DNA of 64,000 nucleotides from an uncultured Caproiciproducens sp. (GCF_963664915.1 NZ_OY761810.1:2122661-2186660); one strand, 5' to 3'. Shown: positions 1 through 9,085, numbered from the stretch's first letter. The notes: generated by a model not told the origin, from the sequence alone. Program-made: numbers and translations.

Positions 1-1281
1 GCAACGCTCAATATCAAGGTGGCCAAGGTTATACATAAAGCACTGTGATGCAAGATCGGCATCCTCAATCAGTTGGTCAAGCGGTACCCGGTCCAAATAG
101 TTCCATGTCTCAATGCTGCCGCCCATTGTACGCGCCACGCGCATGACGTTTTCATAATCATCTACCAAGCAGAGTTCACGCATGGCTTCCACGGGGTCGC
201 CACGCTGTTCAAAGGCCGCCACGGATTTTGTAAGAAGTGCCTTCTTGCGCTCCGCAGGCAGGTGCGAGAACTGCTGCGACAGATATTCGGAAAGTATGTT
301 GTGATAACGGTAAACGCCGTTTTGCTCGTCAATGCAGATGATTAGCAAGTTTTTTTGGGTAAGATCCTCAATTATTTCATCAAAATCAGCCTGTGAAAAG
401 CCGTCAAAAAGCTGTGCGCAGATACTGGCGTCGAAATAGGCGAGATACCCGGTTCCTACAAGGAAGTCACGCTCGCTTTGCGTCAGAGACTCAAAGATTT
501 CGCGGGAAAGGTATTCAGCCGCGATTCCTCCACCCGCATGTAGCAGCATTCCTGAATTTTTGCCCGCCGGTTCGGCAGCCGCAGCAAGCTGCAGACCACC
601 GATCCACCCCTCGGCGTATGTGTTGAGCTGAATCAGTTCTTCATCACTTTTGTTAAGTTTTAATGTTTGTTTTAAAAAGCTCATGCCCTCTTCCGGTGAA
701 AGCTGCATCTGCTGCCCGTCTATAAACATAAGGCGGCCGGAAACAGCGAGTGAACCCAAATATATGGGTGGATCCTCACGTGAAAGCATAAAAAGATGTA
801 GATTTTCAGGCATAGCTCCTATGAAAAATTCCAATGTGCGCATCAGTGCCGCGTCGCTGATGCAATGAACATCGTCAAGTACCATGTAATAGTCTTCTTC
901 ACCGCACAGTCGGTTAATAAGCATGGTCAGCAAGTTTTCCATATGGGAAGCATCAAAGTTAGAATGCAGCAGCGCGAGAAAGCCATCGTCATTTCCAAGA
1001 AATGTGCTTGTTGCTGCAGCAAAGTAGTACCAGAAGGAAAAAACATTCGAATTTGAAGCGTCAAGCGAAACCCAGCCAACATTTTTGAGCCCGGTTTCGC
1101 GTATAAAGGAGGAAAGCAGTGTAGTTTTTCCGGTTCCGGCACCACCGCGCACAAAAATAACACCCATGTCTTCGCAGCGTGATACCTTGTCAAACAGTGT
1201 CTTGCGCACCACATAATTACGGCGCGGAGCGGGCATTTTTAGTTTTGTGGACAGCAGCAGGGTATCGGAAGAAGTGTTCAT
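1..1281 (-). CDS. MalT/LuxR-type ATP-binding transcriptional regulator, N-terminal part (cut by window edge)
   Basis: An open frame runs without a stop from an ATG at 1281 to the left edge, giving about 427 residues. It begins MNTSSDTLLLSTKLKMPAPR and carries a Walker A motif GGAGTGKTTLL near residue 47 and an LVLDD-like Walker B region (MVLDDVH) near residue 135. The pattern (short N-terminus, STAND ATPase, then helical repeats) is that of large MalT-family regulators of about 850-900 residues, whose DNA-binding LuxR helix-turn-helix is C-terminal and therefore outside the window. It follows the ABC-2 exporter genes in the same direction with a 68-base gap and could be co-transcribed with them. 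Its ligand cannot be told from the sequence. The family assignment is fairly sure; the C-terminal domain is not seen. Confidence 0.8.
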   Translation of the reverse strand, partial: MNTSSDTLLLSTKLKMPAPRRNYVVRKTLFDKVSRCEDMGVIFVRGGAGTGKTTLLSSFIRETGLKNVGWVSLDASNSNVFSFWYYFAAATSTFLGNDDGFLALLHSNFDASHMENLLTMLINRLCGEEDYYMVLDDVHCISDAALMRTLEFFIGAMPENLHLFMLSREDPPIYLGSLAVSGRLMFIDGQQMQLSPEEGMSFLKQTLKLNKSDEELIQLNTYAEGWIGGLQLAAAAEPAGKNSGMLLHAGGGIAAEYLSREIFESLTQSERDFLVGTGYLAYFDASICAQLFDGFSQADFDEIIEDLTQKNLLIICIDEQNGVYRYHNILSEYLSQQFSHLPAERKKALLTKSVAAFEQRGDPVEAMRELCLVDDYENVMRVARTMGGSIETWNYLDRVPLDQLIEDADLASQCFMYNLGHLDIERC

Positions 1282-1349
1282 AATAAGCCACCAGTACTGT
1301 AAAGTGATACCATGATTTTACCCCCGCTGCGATGTTTTTGCAAGGTATG

Positions 1350-2330
1350 TCATACCTTTTTTACATACATGCGCCGTAAAACTGTGCAGGAAAATAAAAA
1401 GAGTACAAGTGAAAAGCCTACGACATAAATAATTGACCATACGTGCTGGCCGCCATTGCCATTTTGCAGGTGCTGTGCAAAATCCATCAGTTCCTTTTGC
1501 GGCAGCAGCTTTATAATATTATCCAACACGGAATTGTTTTTACTGAAAGAGTAAAAGCCGCCCGCTAGGATTGACGTCAGCACGGTGACGGAATTGCCAA
1601 GCATGTTGGCATTGTCGGGCTTTTTGATGAAGGTATGCAGCAGCAGTGCGAATGAGATACCCAAAATGCCGAGTACGGCCATGAGTCCTGCATATTGTAA
1701 AAGTGAAAAGCCAATATTCCAGCCGCACCACTTGAGAACGGCAAGCATAATAAAAGCAGGCATTAGAAACGACAGACAATAGGCGCAGTGTGCGGCCAAA
1801 TACCAGCCAAAGGAGGCCGGTGAAGCAGCGATACGGTGTAATTGCCCCTGTTCTTTGTCGTCAGCAAAGGCAAACAGGTTTGAGAAAGCGATCATCAGCA
1901 AAAACATCATCATAAAGCCGATAATGTTTACACCTGTTCCTCTTTCGGTCTTGCTGTCTGCAAAATGTGCATTCGGGTATTTCAAAAGCAAAGCAATCGT
2001 ATTTTTAAAATCACTGTTGTGCAGGGTTTCTATGTCATAACCGCCATTTGCATTTATAGAAACAAAGGCGTCATATTTTTGCTTTACAAGGTCGGAATGC
2101 GGCGGCTTTTGTGACATAACGGTAATATTCAGCTGTTTAGAGCTTTTAGGCAGCGTCATCGTGCTGCTCTGCGTTATCATCGCCACATGCCCTTTTACCT
2201 GCTGCAAGCCGGTAACATAAACGGCCAGTATAATAGTCAGCAGCGTGATTACTGTCATTAAGATCGTTGGGGCCAAACGTGGGATGGTGCGCAGATAGTT
2301 GTTTTTAAGTACATTAAAAAAGGTTTTCAT
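1350..2330 (-). CDS. ABC-2 type transporter permease (second subunit)
   Basis: Predicted 326-residue membrane protein. One N-terminal membrane segment (about residues 18-40) is followed by an extracytoplasmic stretch of about 100 residues, then five further hydrophobic segments. This is the usual plan of ABC-2 (DrrB/YhgE-like) exporter permeases. I place the start at the ATG at 2330, which overlaps the stop of the upstream permease gene (ATGA) and has GGAGG seven to eight bases upstream; a longer frame reaching 2414 lies inside the neighbouring gene and is unlikely. It should form the membrane channel with the neighbouring permease, powered by the ATPase. The exported substrate is unknown. 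Confidence 0.85.
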   Translation of the reverse strand: MKTFFNVLKNNYLRTIPRLAPTILMTVITLLTIILAVYVTGLQQVKGHVAMITQSSTMTLPKSSKQLNITVMSQKPPHSDLVKQKYDAFVSINANGGYDIETLHNSDFKNTIALLLKYPNAHFADSKTERGTGVNIIGFMMMFLLMIAFSNLFAFADDKEQGQLHRIAASPASFGWYLAAHCAYCLSFLMPAFIMLAVLKWCGWNIGFSLLQYAGLMAVLGILGISFALLLHTFIKKPDNANMLGNSVTVLTSILAGGFYSFSKNNSVLDNIIKLLPQKELMDFAQHLQNGNGGQHVWSIIYVVGFSLVLFLFSCTVLRRMYVKKV

Positions 2331-3067
2331 AGATAGTCCTCCGTTCTGAAAAACAAGCGGCAGCCCAACACAAGAAGTGCCGAAACAATGGTGCCGCCTA
2401 TCATGACAGGCCAAAAATAAATCAGGCTGTTGTCACAGGCAAGAGCGAAAAATGCATCGTTGAGCCACTTTACCGGTGACAGGCGTGAAGCAAAGGCCAG
2501 CGCACTGCCCATCCCGTCAAGTGAAAAAAATGTGCCACCCAGAAAGCATAGAATGCTGATCACATTGCTCAGCAGCATGCTGGTGGTTTCTTCACATTTA
2601 AAGATACAGCAAAAGAAAATTCCCAAAGCTGCCGCCGCAAACTCAACGGGTGCCATGAGCAGTATAAAATAAGCAGGATTGCTGCCTAATGATACATGCA
2701 GTGCAGGGCAAAGGATCAGCATCAGCAAAAGATGCAGGCTGTAGTCGAAAATAAACGAGGACAGAATCTTTGAAAAATAAATTGGAAATGCACCGACCGG
2801 CGAATAGATAATACGCAGGTTCGGTCGCTTGATATCACGTTCCATAAAGCAGTTGGAAGCGGTCATTGCGCCATTCAGCATTCCATAGATCACGAACGAA
2901 ACAGCATAATACTCATATGCATCCTTACTGTCGGCATAATTTCCACTGCACAGAAAGCCCATGATAAGGATTAGAAGCGCTGCAAAAATAGTGTTATAAC
3001 CGACAAGAACCGGGTTTTTGAAAAGATTTATCATGTCCATTTTAAAAATTGCAAGAAAACGTCGCAT
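2327..3067 (-). CDS. ABC-2 type transporter permease (first subunit)
   Basis: Predicted 246-residue integral membrane protein with about six hydrophobic segments and no large soluble domain, typical of ABC-2 permeases (DrrB/NodJ type). It begins MRRFLAIFKMDMINLFKNP, a cytoplasmic amphipathic lead-in common in this family. It lies 17 bases downstream of the ATPase gene and overlaps the next permease gene by four bases, so translation is probably coupled. The three genes read as one exporter operon with two different permease subunits. Confidence 0.85.
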   Translation of the reverse strand: MRRFLAIFKMDMINLFKNPVLVGYNTIFAALLILIMGFLCSGNYADSKDAYEYYAVSFVIYGMLNGAMTASNCFMERDIKRPNLRIIYSPVGAFPIYFSKILSSFIFDYSLHLLLMLILCPALHVSLGSNPAYFILLMAPVEFAAAALGIFFCCIFKCEETTSMLLSNVISILCFLGGTFFSLDGMGSALAFASRLSPVKWLNDAFFALACDNSLIYFWPVMIGGTIVSALLVLGCRLFFRTEDYL

Positions 3068-3084
3068 TGTTATTTCCCCCTTTA

Positions 3085-4023
3085 TTAGTCGCGCAGTTTG
3101 CGGCCTGTAAGCTTTAAAAATACCATTTCAAGGCTTGCGGCCTCACTTGTGATATTGCGGATTTTTTCTCCGCGGTCGCTGATCAGCGCGATAATACGGT
3201 CGAGATTTTCCACACCCTTGAGAGAGGTTATTTCAATCGTCTCTCCGTCGGTTTTCACTGACTTCACGCCCTCCACCGAGTAAAAATCATCGGCAGGAAT
3301 TTTACCGTTTTCTTCAACCTCGATGGTATAACGTTTTTCATTCTCGATGTTCTCTTTGAGTGATTCCTTGGTACCTTCGGCAATGATGGTGCCGTGGTCC
3401 ATAATAATGATGCGCGACGAAATAGTCTCAACCTCTTCCATGTAGTGGGTAGTGTAAATGACAGTCATTCCGCCGTCACGCAGCTTTTTGATTGAGTCGA
3501 GTATATGATTTCGGCTCTGTGGGTCAATTCCTACGGTAGGCTCATCCATGATGACAAGTTCAGGGTGGTGGGCTATGGCGCAGGCTATGTTGAGACGCCG
3601 TTTCATCCCGCCTGAAAAGGTCTTCACTTTGTCGTGCCGACGATCATCAAGCCCAGCAAAAGCAAGGGCTTCATCCACTGCTTTTGAGAGTGCGGCTCCG
3701 TGCAGTCCGTACAGCGAGGCAAAGAATATGAGGTTGCGTTCGGCGCTCAACTCTTCATAAAGAGCAATATCCTGTGGTACAATGCCAAGTGATTGCTTGT
3801 AAGCGCGCAGTTTGCGGCCGATTTTGTTCCCTTTAAAGCAGATTTCGCCGCCATCACTGCCAAGCGCCGCCGTGAGTATATTTATGGTTGTGCTTTTTCC
3901 TGCGCCGTTTGGGCCAAGTATGCACAGCACCTCACCTTGGTGTACTTCAAAGCTAATCCCCTTGAGTACCTTGTTCTCTTTAAAACTTTTTGATAAGTTT
4001 TTAACTGTTAGTAAATTTTCCAT
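3085..4023 (-). CDS. ABC transporter ATP-binding protein, DrrA-like exporter ATPase
   Basis: A 312-residue ATPase. Walker A is GPNGAGKST at residues 37-45, the signature is FSGGMKRR near residue 135, and Walker B is LVIMDEPTVGIDP near residue 155, followed by the switch His in TTHYMEE. A C-terminal extension of about 90 residues is typical of DrrA/CcmA-type exporters for drugs or peptides. The start is chosen at 4023 because AAGGAG lies nine bases upstream; the ATG at 4032 would sit directly against that ribosome binding site. It is the first gene of the exporter operon, and a perfect 8+2+8 palindrome lies about 48 bases upstream. Confidence 0.9.
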   Translation of the reverse strand: MENLLTVKNLSKSFKENKVLKGISFEVHQGEVLCILGPNGAGKSTTINILTAALGSDGGEICFKGNKIGRKLRAYKQSLGIVPQDIALYEELSAERNLIFFASLYGLHGAALSKAVDEALAFAGLDDRRHDKVKTFSGGMKRRLNIACAIAHHPELVIMDEPTVGIDPQSRNHILDSIKKLRDGGMTVIYTTHYMEEVETISSRIIIMDHGTIIAEGTKESLKENIENEKRYTIEVEENGKIPADDFYSVEGVKSVKTDGETIEITSLKGVENLDRIIALISDRGEKIRNITSEAASLEMVFLKLTGRKLRD

Positions 4024-4070
4024 TAAAATCATCTCCTTACACTATAATACATGATTAGTACGTATCAGCC

Positions 4071-4088
4071 ATCAACCGTTCGGTTGAT
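4071..4088. promoter_or_regulatory. Palindrome upstream of the ABC-2 exporter operon, possible operator
   Basis: The arms ATCAACCG and CGGTTGAT are perfect inverted repeats separated by TT. It lies about 48 bases before the ATPase start. On the minus strand the right end of the palindrome overlaps a TTGATG that could act as a -35 element, with TATTAT 20 bases further on, an unusually long spacer. A dimeric regulator (TetR, MarR or MerR type) is a reasonable guess, but none is encoded beside it in the window. Confidence 0.4.
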
Positions 4089-4290
4089 TTAGGAGGTTGA
4101 TTTTCTTTTCTTATTCCATACGAATACGTTATACAGTCAATAGTGACCTTTGGTAAGAATTGTAAGGGAAAGTTTTGCTGAAGAAATTGCTGGCGGTATG
4201 GTAGAGAAAATGAGTAGAAAATTATAAAAGTGTAAGGTCGGAAGAATGAAACAATTTTATGCTAAATTAATAATCTCGTTCACGTAAGCC

Positions 4291-4332
4291 AACGCACTGT
4301 CTAACCTACTGGGTTGGACAGTGCGTTTTTTG
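4291..4332 (+). terminator. Terminator-like hairpin
   Basis: Arms AACGCACTGTC and GACAGTGCGTT form an 11-pair stem, extended by AACC/GGTT inside, followed on the plus strand by a run of T. On the minus strand the hairpin would lie after the PhzF-like gene but lacks a good T-run there. Confidence 0.6.
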
Positions 4333-4501
4333 CGTCATGAGTGATAGTCAATTTCCTGTTTTTTAACATGCTGTTGTTTCGGTTTCTCATTATTCCGCTT
4401 AACCACACAAAATAATTAAGTAAACACTATGCGAAGTAGGCAATTGGCATAGCATTAGAGATTATGCTCATAAGAGGGTACCAAATCAATTGCTTTTATT
4501 G

Positions 4502-5404
4502 TTATAGCGTTAGTTCTGTAGAAAATGCAATAACTGCATTACCGACTATTTTTACTTCTATGGGTTTGTTATTTCTGATTTTTACCTGTACCTCCATTGT
4601 ACCCGCTCGGCCAATGGATTCGCCTTGTATAGCATTAAAAGTGAACAGTGTACCGTTATGCGTTACAAGACCGTAGTGAACCAAGTAGGCGCCAAGTGGC
4701 CCGTTTGCATTACCAGTTACAGGATCTTCATTAATTCCAATGGCCGGTGCAAACATTCTGCCATGTATCATTGGCGTTTCATTCTGATTCATGGTGAAGA
4801 CATAGTAACCATTACACCCGATCTTACTGCTGAGCTTTGTGAGACTATCCATATTAGGTCGTAAACTGTTTAGCACATTGACATCTTTAATGCCGATCAT
4901 TACTTTGGAATGTCCCGTCGATGCGATTGCAACAGGGCATCTCTCTATGATGTCATTTCGATTAATGCCCAACGCGGCGGTTAAAGTTTGTTGCACCTCG
5001 ACTGAAAGCGCATCATGGACTTCTATTTCACCCTGTGTCATTACAATTTTATAGTCGTCGTTTTCCCGTATGATGTCAACCGGTAGAATGCCTGCACCTG
5101 TTTTTTGTAATACGCGTGTCGTTCCAAAATTATTCTCTATAGCTCTTGCATAGTGTGCAGCAATTGTAGCATGACCACAAATCGGGACTTCTTTTGTTGG
5201 GGTAAAAAAGCGAACCTTTACATCGTAAGTATCGTCTTCTGAATGAAAAATAAAGGCAGTTTCTGAATTGTTTAGCTCACGCGCTATTTTTTGCATCTGT
5301 TGGTCAGACAATCCATCGGCATTTGTAACTACCCCAGCAGGATTCCCTATTAATCTTTCTTTTGTAAATGAATCAATTTGATAAATCTGGTAAAGCTTTT
5401 CCAT
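4502..5404 (-). CDS. PhzF family isomerase/epimerase-like protein
   Basis: A 300-residue protein of the PhzF family, which shares the diaminopimelate epimerase fold with two similar lobes. The family hallmark NNSETAFIF contains the expected catalytic Glu at about residue 48, and CGHATIAAHYA (around residue 75) and PVTGNANGPLGAY (around residue 230) are the usual conserved blocks. True PhzF acts in phenazine synthesis, but no other phenazine gene is present, so the substrate here is unknown; most clostridial members are uncharacterised. It stands alone on the minus strand with a weak upstream ribosome binding site (GGAGAAAAAGCGTC). Confidence 0.88.
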   Translation of the reverse strand: MEKLYQIYQIDSFTKERLIGNPAGVVTNADGLSDQQMQKIARELNNSETAFIFHSEDDTYDVKVRFFTPTKEVPICGHATIAAHYARAIENNFGTTRVLQKTGAGILPVDIIRENDDYKIVMTQGEIEVHDALSVEVQQTLTAALGINRNDIIERCPVAIASTGHSKVMIGIKDVNVLNSLRPNMDSLTKLSSKIGCNGYYVFTMNQNETPMIHGRMFAPAIGINEDPVTGNANGPLGAYLVHYGLVTHNGTLFTFNAIQGESIGRAGTMEVQVKIRNNKPIEVKIVGNAVIAFSTELTL

Positions 5405-5700
5405 GACGCTTTTTCTCCTATTTATATAATCAAACTCAAATAGAGTTATACGTTAATCAAACTGCAAAGTTCGATTTCGCTTTCTTTAGCTATAGAACCC
5501 TCTAAAATGATTTGTTTTGCTCAAAGCCACAATAATGTCTGCATTGTTTTTTTCCTCCGACAATCTCATTCAAATTATAATACATAGAGTAATTATATAA
5601 GCATCTCATACTGACCTACACTACTATGGATAACGCGGGACTGTTAATAAAAAAATAATGGGCAGCTCAAGAATCAGAAAATCCAGTGAATTATTTCACG
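5405..5700. other. Intergenic region with a possible 27-codon frame
   Basis: Mostly AT-rich sequence. On the minus strand 5486-5569 can encode 27 residues beginning MRLSEEKNNADIIVALSKTN; it has no clear ribosome binding site and no recognisable family, so I do not call it a gene. Nothing else is apparent. Confidence 0.4.
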
Positions 5701-6375
5701 TCAAATGCTGTACTTGATTATCAATCGCGCAGCCCAATTCAACAATATTTCAGAGAGCCGTTCAAAGTCATTCTGCGCCATATTCGACTGTGTTTTGAAC
5801 ATAATGCTGGTCTGCAAAATTTTACGTTCTTCCGGTTGTAGCATGGGGATAAGCTCAGCCTTTTGCTTTATGTAAGTTCCCGTTTGGTCGTAATAGATCG
5901 CCTGTACAGTGAAGGCGGCCGTTTTATATAGGGCTTTCAATATATTTGCATCTTTCTCGTGCACTATATTGTGACCACATGTATGATAAATGTTGCAGGC
6001 ACCGATCCGGACGGCACGGCGAATATCTTCCTTGCCGATCAGCGGAAGAAGAAAATCAATGCTGCCAAAAACAGGTGTGGTGTCATGATAGAACTGAAAC
6101 AAGTCTGAGCGTTCCCAATTTATTAACTCCTGCCTGCCGGATATAAAACCACACACCTTTTCCGGATTTGGCAGTTTGTCCAACATTGTGCTGTATGCTT
6201 TCAGATCTACAGGAGTCGCATGGCTGAGTATGACAACAGCATCAATATCGCTGCTGTCCGTTTCTTCGCCACGGCCATAACTTCCTTGAAGACCGACAAA
6301 CAGCAGGCGGGGCCCAAACAAAGATTTCAGTTCGCCTAAGTATCTTTTCATCCAGGTGTTTATATCAAAATCCAT
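5701..6375 (-). CDS. Nucleotidyltransferase-fold protein
   Basis: A 224-residue protein whose N-terminus has the polymerase-beta-type nucleotidyltransferase motif: GSYGRGEETDSSDID at residues 31-45, with the two Asp of the metal site at 43 and 45 and another acidic position expected downstream. The C-terminal half is helical and resembles the four-helix domain of aminoglycoside nucleotidyltransferase or MNT-like proteins. Substrate unknown; it could modify a small molecule or a partner protein. No HEPN partner gene is adjacent, which argues against a MNT/HEPN toxin-antitoxin pair. Confidence 0.75.
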   Translation of the reverse strand: MDFDINTWMKRYLGELKSLFGPRLLFVGLQGSYGRGEETDSSDIDAVVILSHATPVDLKAYSTMLDKLPNPEKVCGFISGRQELINWERSDLFQFYHDTTPVFGSIDFLLPLIGKEDIRRAVRIGACNIYHTCGHNIVHEKDANILKALYKTAAFTVQAIYYDQTGTYIKQKAELIPMLQPEERKILQTSIMFKTQSNMAQNDFERLSEILLNWAARLIIKYSI

Positions 6376-6564
6376 TTTATATTCCTTTGTGTCAGTTTTA
6401 TAATTTCAATTACCGATTTTAATTGATATCTGTCGGCTACATAGACTTGCATATAACATCATACGGGTCTTAACGAATCTTTGTAAAATGTCAAGTCTTG
6501 TATCTTGCAAGAATTTCGAGTATAATGATTTTTCGTGCCTTACGAAAATGAAAGGACTGAAGTG

Positions 6565-6996
6565 ATGGACGAAATTAAGCAAATTTATTGCAACGAAAAC
6601 TATTCCACGTTCCTTCGCTATTGCGAACTACACAGCTATAAACGGATGCGAGACCTTAAGGACTGCCGATTCGAAGAATTACCGGAGCTAATTCACATTT
6701 CTCCTATATTGCTCAGCCGCATAAAAGCAATATGCGTTCTTTATTTAAGAAAGCACCCGGAATGTCTTATCGGTACAAAACCGGTAAAAGCAAGCGCTTC
6801 TCCTGCTGTAGATGATCTGGAGGATCGGCTGCTTGTCGTTTTTCAACAAAATGCAAATAAACTTATCCACATTTCTGAAATCACTAAAGCGATTGGAAAG
6901 GGCGTGAAGCGCAGCGATATTATTCATGAATTGGAACATCAAAAATGGTGCAGAATAGTGGACAATACCACATTTTTTTACGCCCCCAAGAACTGA
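6565..6996 (+). CDS. Hypothetical protein, possible winged-helix C-terminus
   Basis: A 143-residue protein I do not recognise. The start is placed at ATG 6565, which has AAAGGA upstream; the frame can be extended to 6535 but without a ribosome binding site. The N-terminal part (residues 12-65) is helical and repeats leucine/acidic spacing (MRDLKDCRFEELPEL), faintly like a helix-hairpin-helix. The C-terminal part (residues 85-143: LIHISEITKAIGKGVKRSDI, then HQKWCRIVDNTTFFY) has the order expected for a winged helix. It stands alone, divergent from the nucleotidyltransferase gene, and is followed by a good terminator. Confidence 0.6.
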   Translation: MDEIKQIYCNENYSTFLRYCELHSYKRMRDLKDCRFEELPELIHISPILLSRIKAICVLYLRKHPECLIGTKPVKASASPAVDDLEDRLLVVFQQNANKLIHISEITKAIGKGVKRSDIIHELEHQKWCRIVDNTTFFYAPKN

Positions 6997-7008
6997 CGCC
7001 ATGATGCG

Positions 7009-7033
7009 GAGAGCTTTTAGCTCTCTATTTTTT
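7009..7033 (+). terminator. Rho-independent terminator after the hypothetical gene
   Basis: GAGAGCT and AGCTCTC pair around a TTT loop and are followed by TATTTTTTA. Confidence 0.75.
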
Positions 7034-7055
7034 ATCCGTATTGCTCAGTGCAGTA

Positions 7056-7979
7056 CTAATCGGCCAATCTTTTGGCTATTTCTTGCATATGAAGCTTTGA
7101 GGTGCCACAGCAACCGCCATAAATTTTCATCGTAACAAACTTATTTAAATCCATCATGTTTTCAGCCAGATCAACACTATCAGAAGTTCTCAAATCAGCG
7201 CAATCATCTAGTTCCTCTGGTGAAAGTGGCGAAGTATTTGCCTGTAGTCCATGAAACCTTTTTTTAACCAGCTCGGTATTGTTGAATGAATAAGTTAAAG
7301 CTTCTTTCAAAACGAGTGGATGGACGCAATTTGACATATAACATAGGGGTTTTCGTAGAGTTTTATGATCGATTTCTTTTATTGCATCATGAATTGTTGT
7401 TCCATCAATTAGCCTTCCGTTTTTATGAATCATAAAACTAATTATATAGGGTAAACCTGTTTCTTCCATTGCCTTAGCCATTCCGATTGATTCAGGCAAA
7501 GCTGGCATAATCCCCGCATATAAAAAGTCAGCACCTGCCGCTTTAAACAATTCGGCTTGCCAGGAATGAAAGTCCATAGCTTCATGAATCGATAAAATAT
7601 TGGTTGCTTTATACGCATCTCCCTTACAGCCCATTAAGCCGCCAATATACATCTCGATTTTTGAAGTTTGTTGAATTTGCTTTAAAAATTGTATATTGTC
7701 CTGAATGATGCTCTCATCATATTTTGAATTAAGAACACGTTCTTTATTAGCCCTGCGTGTTGGCGTCGTAGCAATAAACGGAAGATGATAGGCCGCTGCA
7801 ACTGAAATATATTCTTCCCAGATATTCTTTAGGGCAGCCCGGGATCTTTCATTGTAAATTAAACTTGCCATGGCTACCTTCTCATCAAATGCCAACCCGT
7901 ATTCTCTTTTTAATCGCTCTCCCAGAGCACCTTCCATCAAGATTGTAGGGGCGCTGTTGTAACAAGATTCGAATGTCAT
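7056..7979 (-). CDS. Homocysteine S-methyltransferase family protein
   Basis: A 307-residue protein of the Hcy-binding (betaine-homocysteine/MmuM-type) family. It opens with ILMEGALGERLKREYG, the usual start of the barrel, and carries the zinc ligands in NCVHP (around residue 217) and GGCCGT (around residue 291). Family members move a methyl group from S-methylmethionine or another donor to homocysteine, making methionine. No mmuP-like permease or met gene is adjacent, so the donor is unknown; the N-terminal GALGERL rather than the usual DGGLAT is a small divergence. A nitroreductase gene lies upstream on the same strand with a 100-base gap. Confidence 0.85.
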   Translation of the reverse strand: MTFESCYNSAPTILMEGALGERLKREYGLAFDEKVAMASLIYNERSRAALKNIWEEYISVAAAYHLPFIATTPTRRANKERVLNSKYDESIIQDNIQFLKQIQQTSKIEMYIGGLMGCKGDAYKATNILSIHEAMDFHSWQAELFKAAGADFLYAGIMPALPESIGMAKAMEETGLPYIISFMIHKNGRLIDGTTIHDAIKEIDHKTLRKPLCYMSNCVHPLVLKEALTYSFNNTELVKKRFHGLQANTSPLSPEELDDCADLRTSDSVDLAENMMDLNKFVTMKIYGGCCGTSKLHMQEIAKRLAD

Positions 7980-8079
7980 TTTATCGCTCCGTAACTATGC
8001 TTTATTTCTGGAGCATGTGAAGGAATCACATCAAGCTCTGGAAATCGGCTTACCGTTAAATTTAATTGATCCATTTTTT

Positions 8080-8808
8080 TTAATACCCAAAGGAATTAAG
8101 GTATTCTCTTACCGAACGAGTCATCTCTTTGGAAAAATCCGAGTTGTACTTTCGTTTACAAAACGCAGTACTCCACTTCTCATAACTCTGCATGCTCAAC
8201 TCCTTTTGGAACATGGCTCGCAGCTCCTCACCGTTCATCCGATGATAATGGTTTGTATGAACCATATATTTTAAATCACACCTCTTCGGCTTAGGCCGAT
8301 TTCGTTGTTGCTCTGTTGGATAACCAAATACCAACATTGATGCAGGGAACACATATTCGGGCAGATTGAGCATTTCTCTGTGCTCTTCACATCGCTCCAT
8401 AATGTCACCGATGTAACAGGAACCAATTCCTAAACTCTGTGCGGCCATAACAGAGTTCTGTGCGGCAATTACGCTGTCCTCGACCGCCAACATCATATCT
8501 CCTACGCCAGGTAACCTTGGATCGCATCCACCTTCTTGAAAAGCGTCATACCATTTCTGAAAATCCGCGCAAAAAATTAATACCATTGGTGCTTCAGCAA
8601 TAAATGGCTGATTGTCACAAGACACCGCCAGACTGTTTTTTAACTGTTGGTCAGTAATGTCCAAAATAGTATATAGCTGTTGGTTGCCCGCGGTTGGCGC
8701 CTCCATAGCTGCAAGTAAAATCGTTTCTTTATCAGACGGTAAAATATTCCTGTCTTCAAATTTCCGCACAGATTTACGCTCGTACAGACTTTCCAAAATT
8801 TCGTTCAT
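8080..8808 (-). CDS. Nitroreductase family flavoprotein (NfsA/FRase-like)
   Basis: A 242-residue protein with the nitroreductase fold: the flavin phosphate-binding start RKSVRKFEDR at residues 11-20, the central GSCYIGDIME block (around residue 132) and the basic FGYPTEQQRNRPKPKR stretch (around residue 162). The C-terminal tail of about 60 residues resembles NfsA/FRP-type NAD(P)H:FMN oxidoreductases, which reduce nitroaromatics, quinones or flavins. It may be co-transcribed with the downstream homocysteine methyltransferase-like gene. Physiological substrate unknown. Confidence 0.85.
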   Translation of the reverse strand: MNEILESLYERKSVRKFEDRNILPSDKETILLAAMEAPTAGNQQLYTILDITDQQLKNSLAVSCDNQPFIAEAPMVLIFCADFQKWYDAFQEGGCDPRLPGVGDMMLAVEDSVIAAQNSVMAAQSLGIGSCYIGDIMERCEEHREMLNLPEYVFPASMLVFGYPTEQQRNRPKPKRCDLKYMVHTNHYHRMNGEELRAMFQKELSMQSYEKWSTAFCKRKYNSDFSKEMTRSVREYLNSFGY

Positions 8809-8956
8809 ATTCTAGACTCCTTAATTTTTTTATTTATCCTTCTTTTTCTTTCCTATATTATACCATATTGGATTGAATGTGGCTGAACTTTTCTCTTCAT
8901 TTCCTCGTTTTTACACAGCTTGTGGTTTTGTGCGAAACCGGAATTGGAATTCAAAC

Positions 8957-8985
8957 TTTACTATTATATTATCGGGGATTATAAT
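8957..8985 (+). promoter_or_regulatory. Predicted promoter of the acetyltransferase gene
   Basis: TTTACT at 8957-8962 and TATAAT at 8980-8985 with a 17-base spacer. The start of transcription would fall near 8992, just before the possible leader peptide. Confidence 0.5.
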
Positions 8986-9018
8986 GAATATGATATTTGA
9001 TAATTAGGCGGTGGTATT

Positions 9019-9063
9019 ATGAAAATGTGCATTGTAAATTCCGGAATAGTCAGCAAAAAATGA
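9019..9063 (+). CDS. Possible 14-residue leader peptide of the acetyltransferase gene
   Basis: ATG at 9019 opens a 14-codon frame (MKMCIVNSGIVSKK) ending in TGA at 9061. AGGCGGTGG, one base from an ideal ribosome binding site, lies four to five bases upstream. The leader contains CCGGAATAG (9041-9049), which can pair with CTTTTCCGG (9090-9098) just inside the acetyltransferase gene; the resulting stem would enclose that gene's GAGGAG and ATG. This is the layout of translational attenuation seen in some cat and erm genes. It is an inference from sequence only and the peptide has no known homologue that I can name. Confidence 0.4.
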   Translation: MKMCIVNSGIVSKK

Positions 9064-9085
9064 TTTTATAATGAGGAGAATTATT

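Larger units (their letters stand above)
4033..4501. other. Intergenic region without a gene
   Basis: About 470 AT-rich bases between two minus-strand genes. It holds the palindrome at 4071-4088 and the terminator-like hairpin at 4291-4332. I see no other open frame with a plausible ribosome binding site. The hairpin's T-run points to the plus strand although no plus-strand gene lies upstream, so a gene may have been lost here. Confidence 0.5.

Noticed and set aside
3793-4054. Plus-strand frames opposite the exporter ATPase
   Set aside because: Shadows of the ATPase gene without ribosome binding sites.
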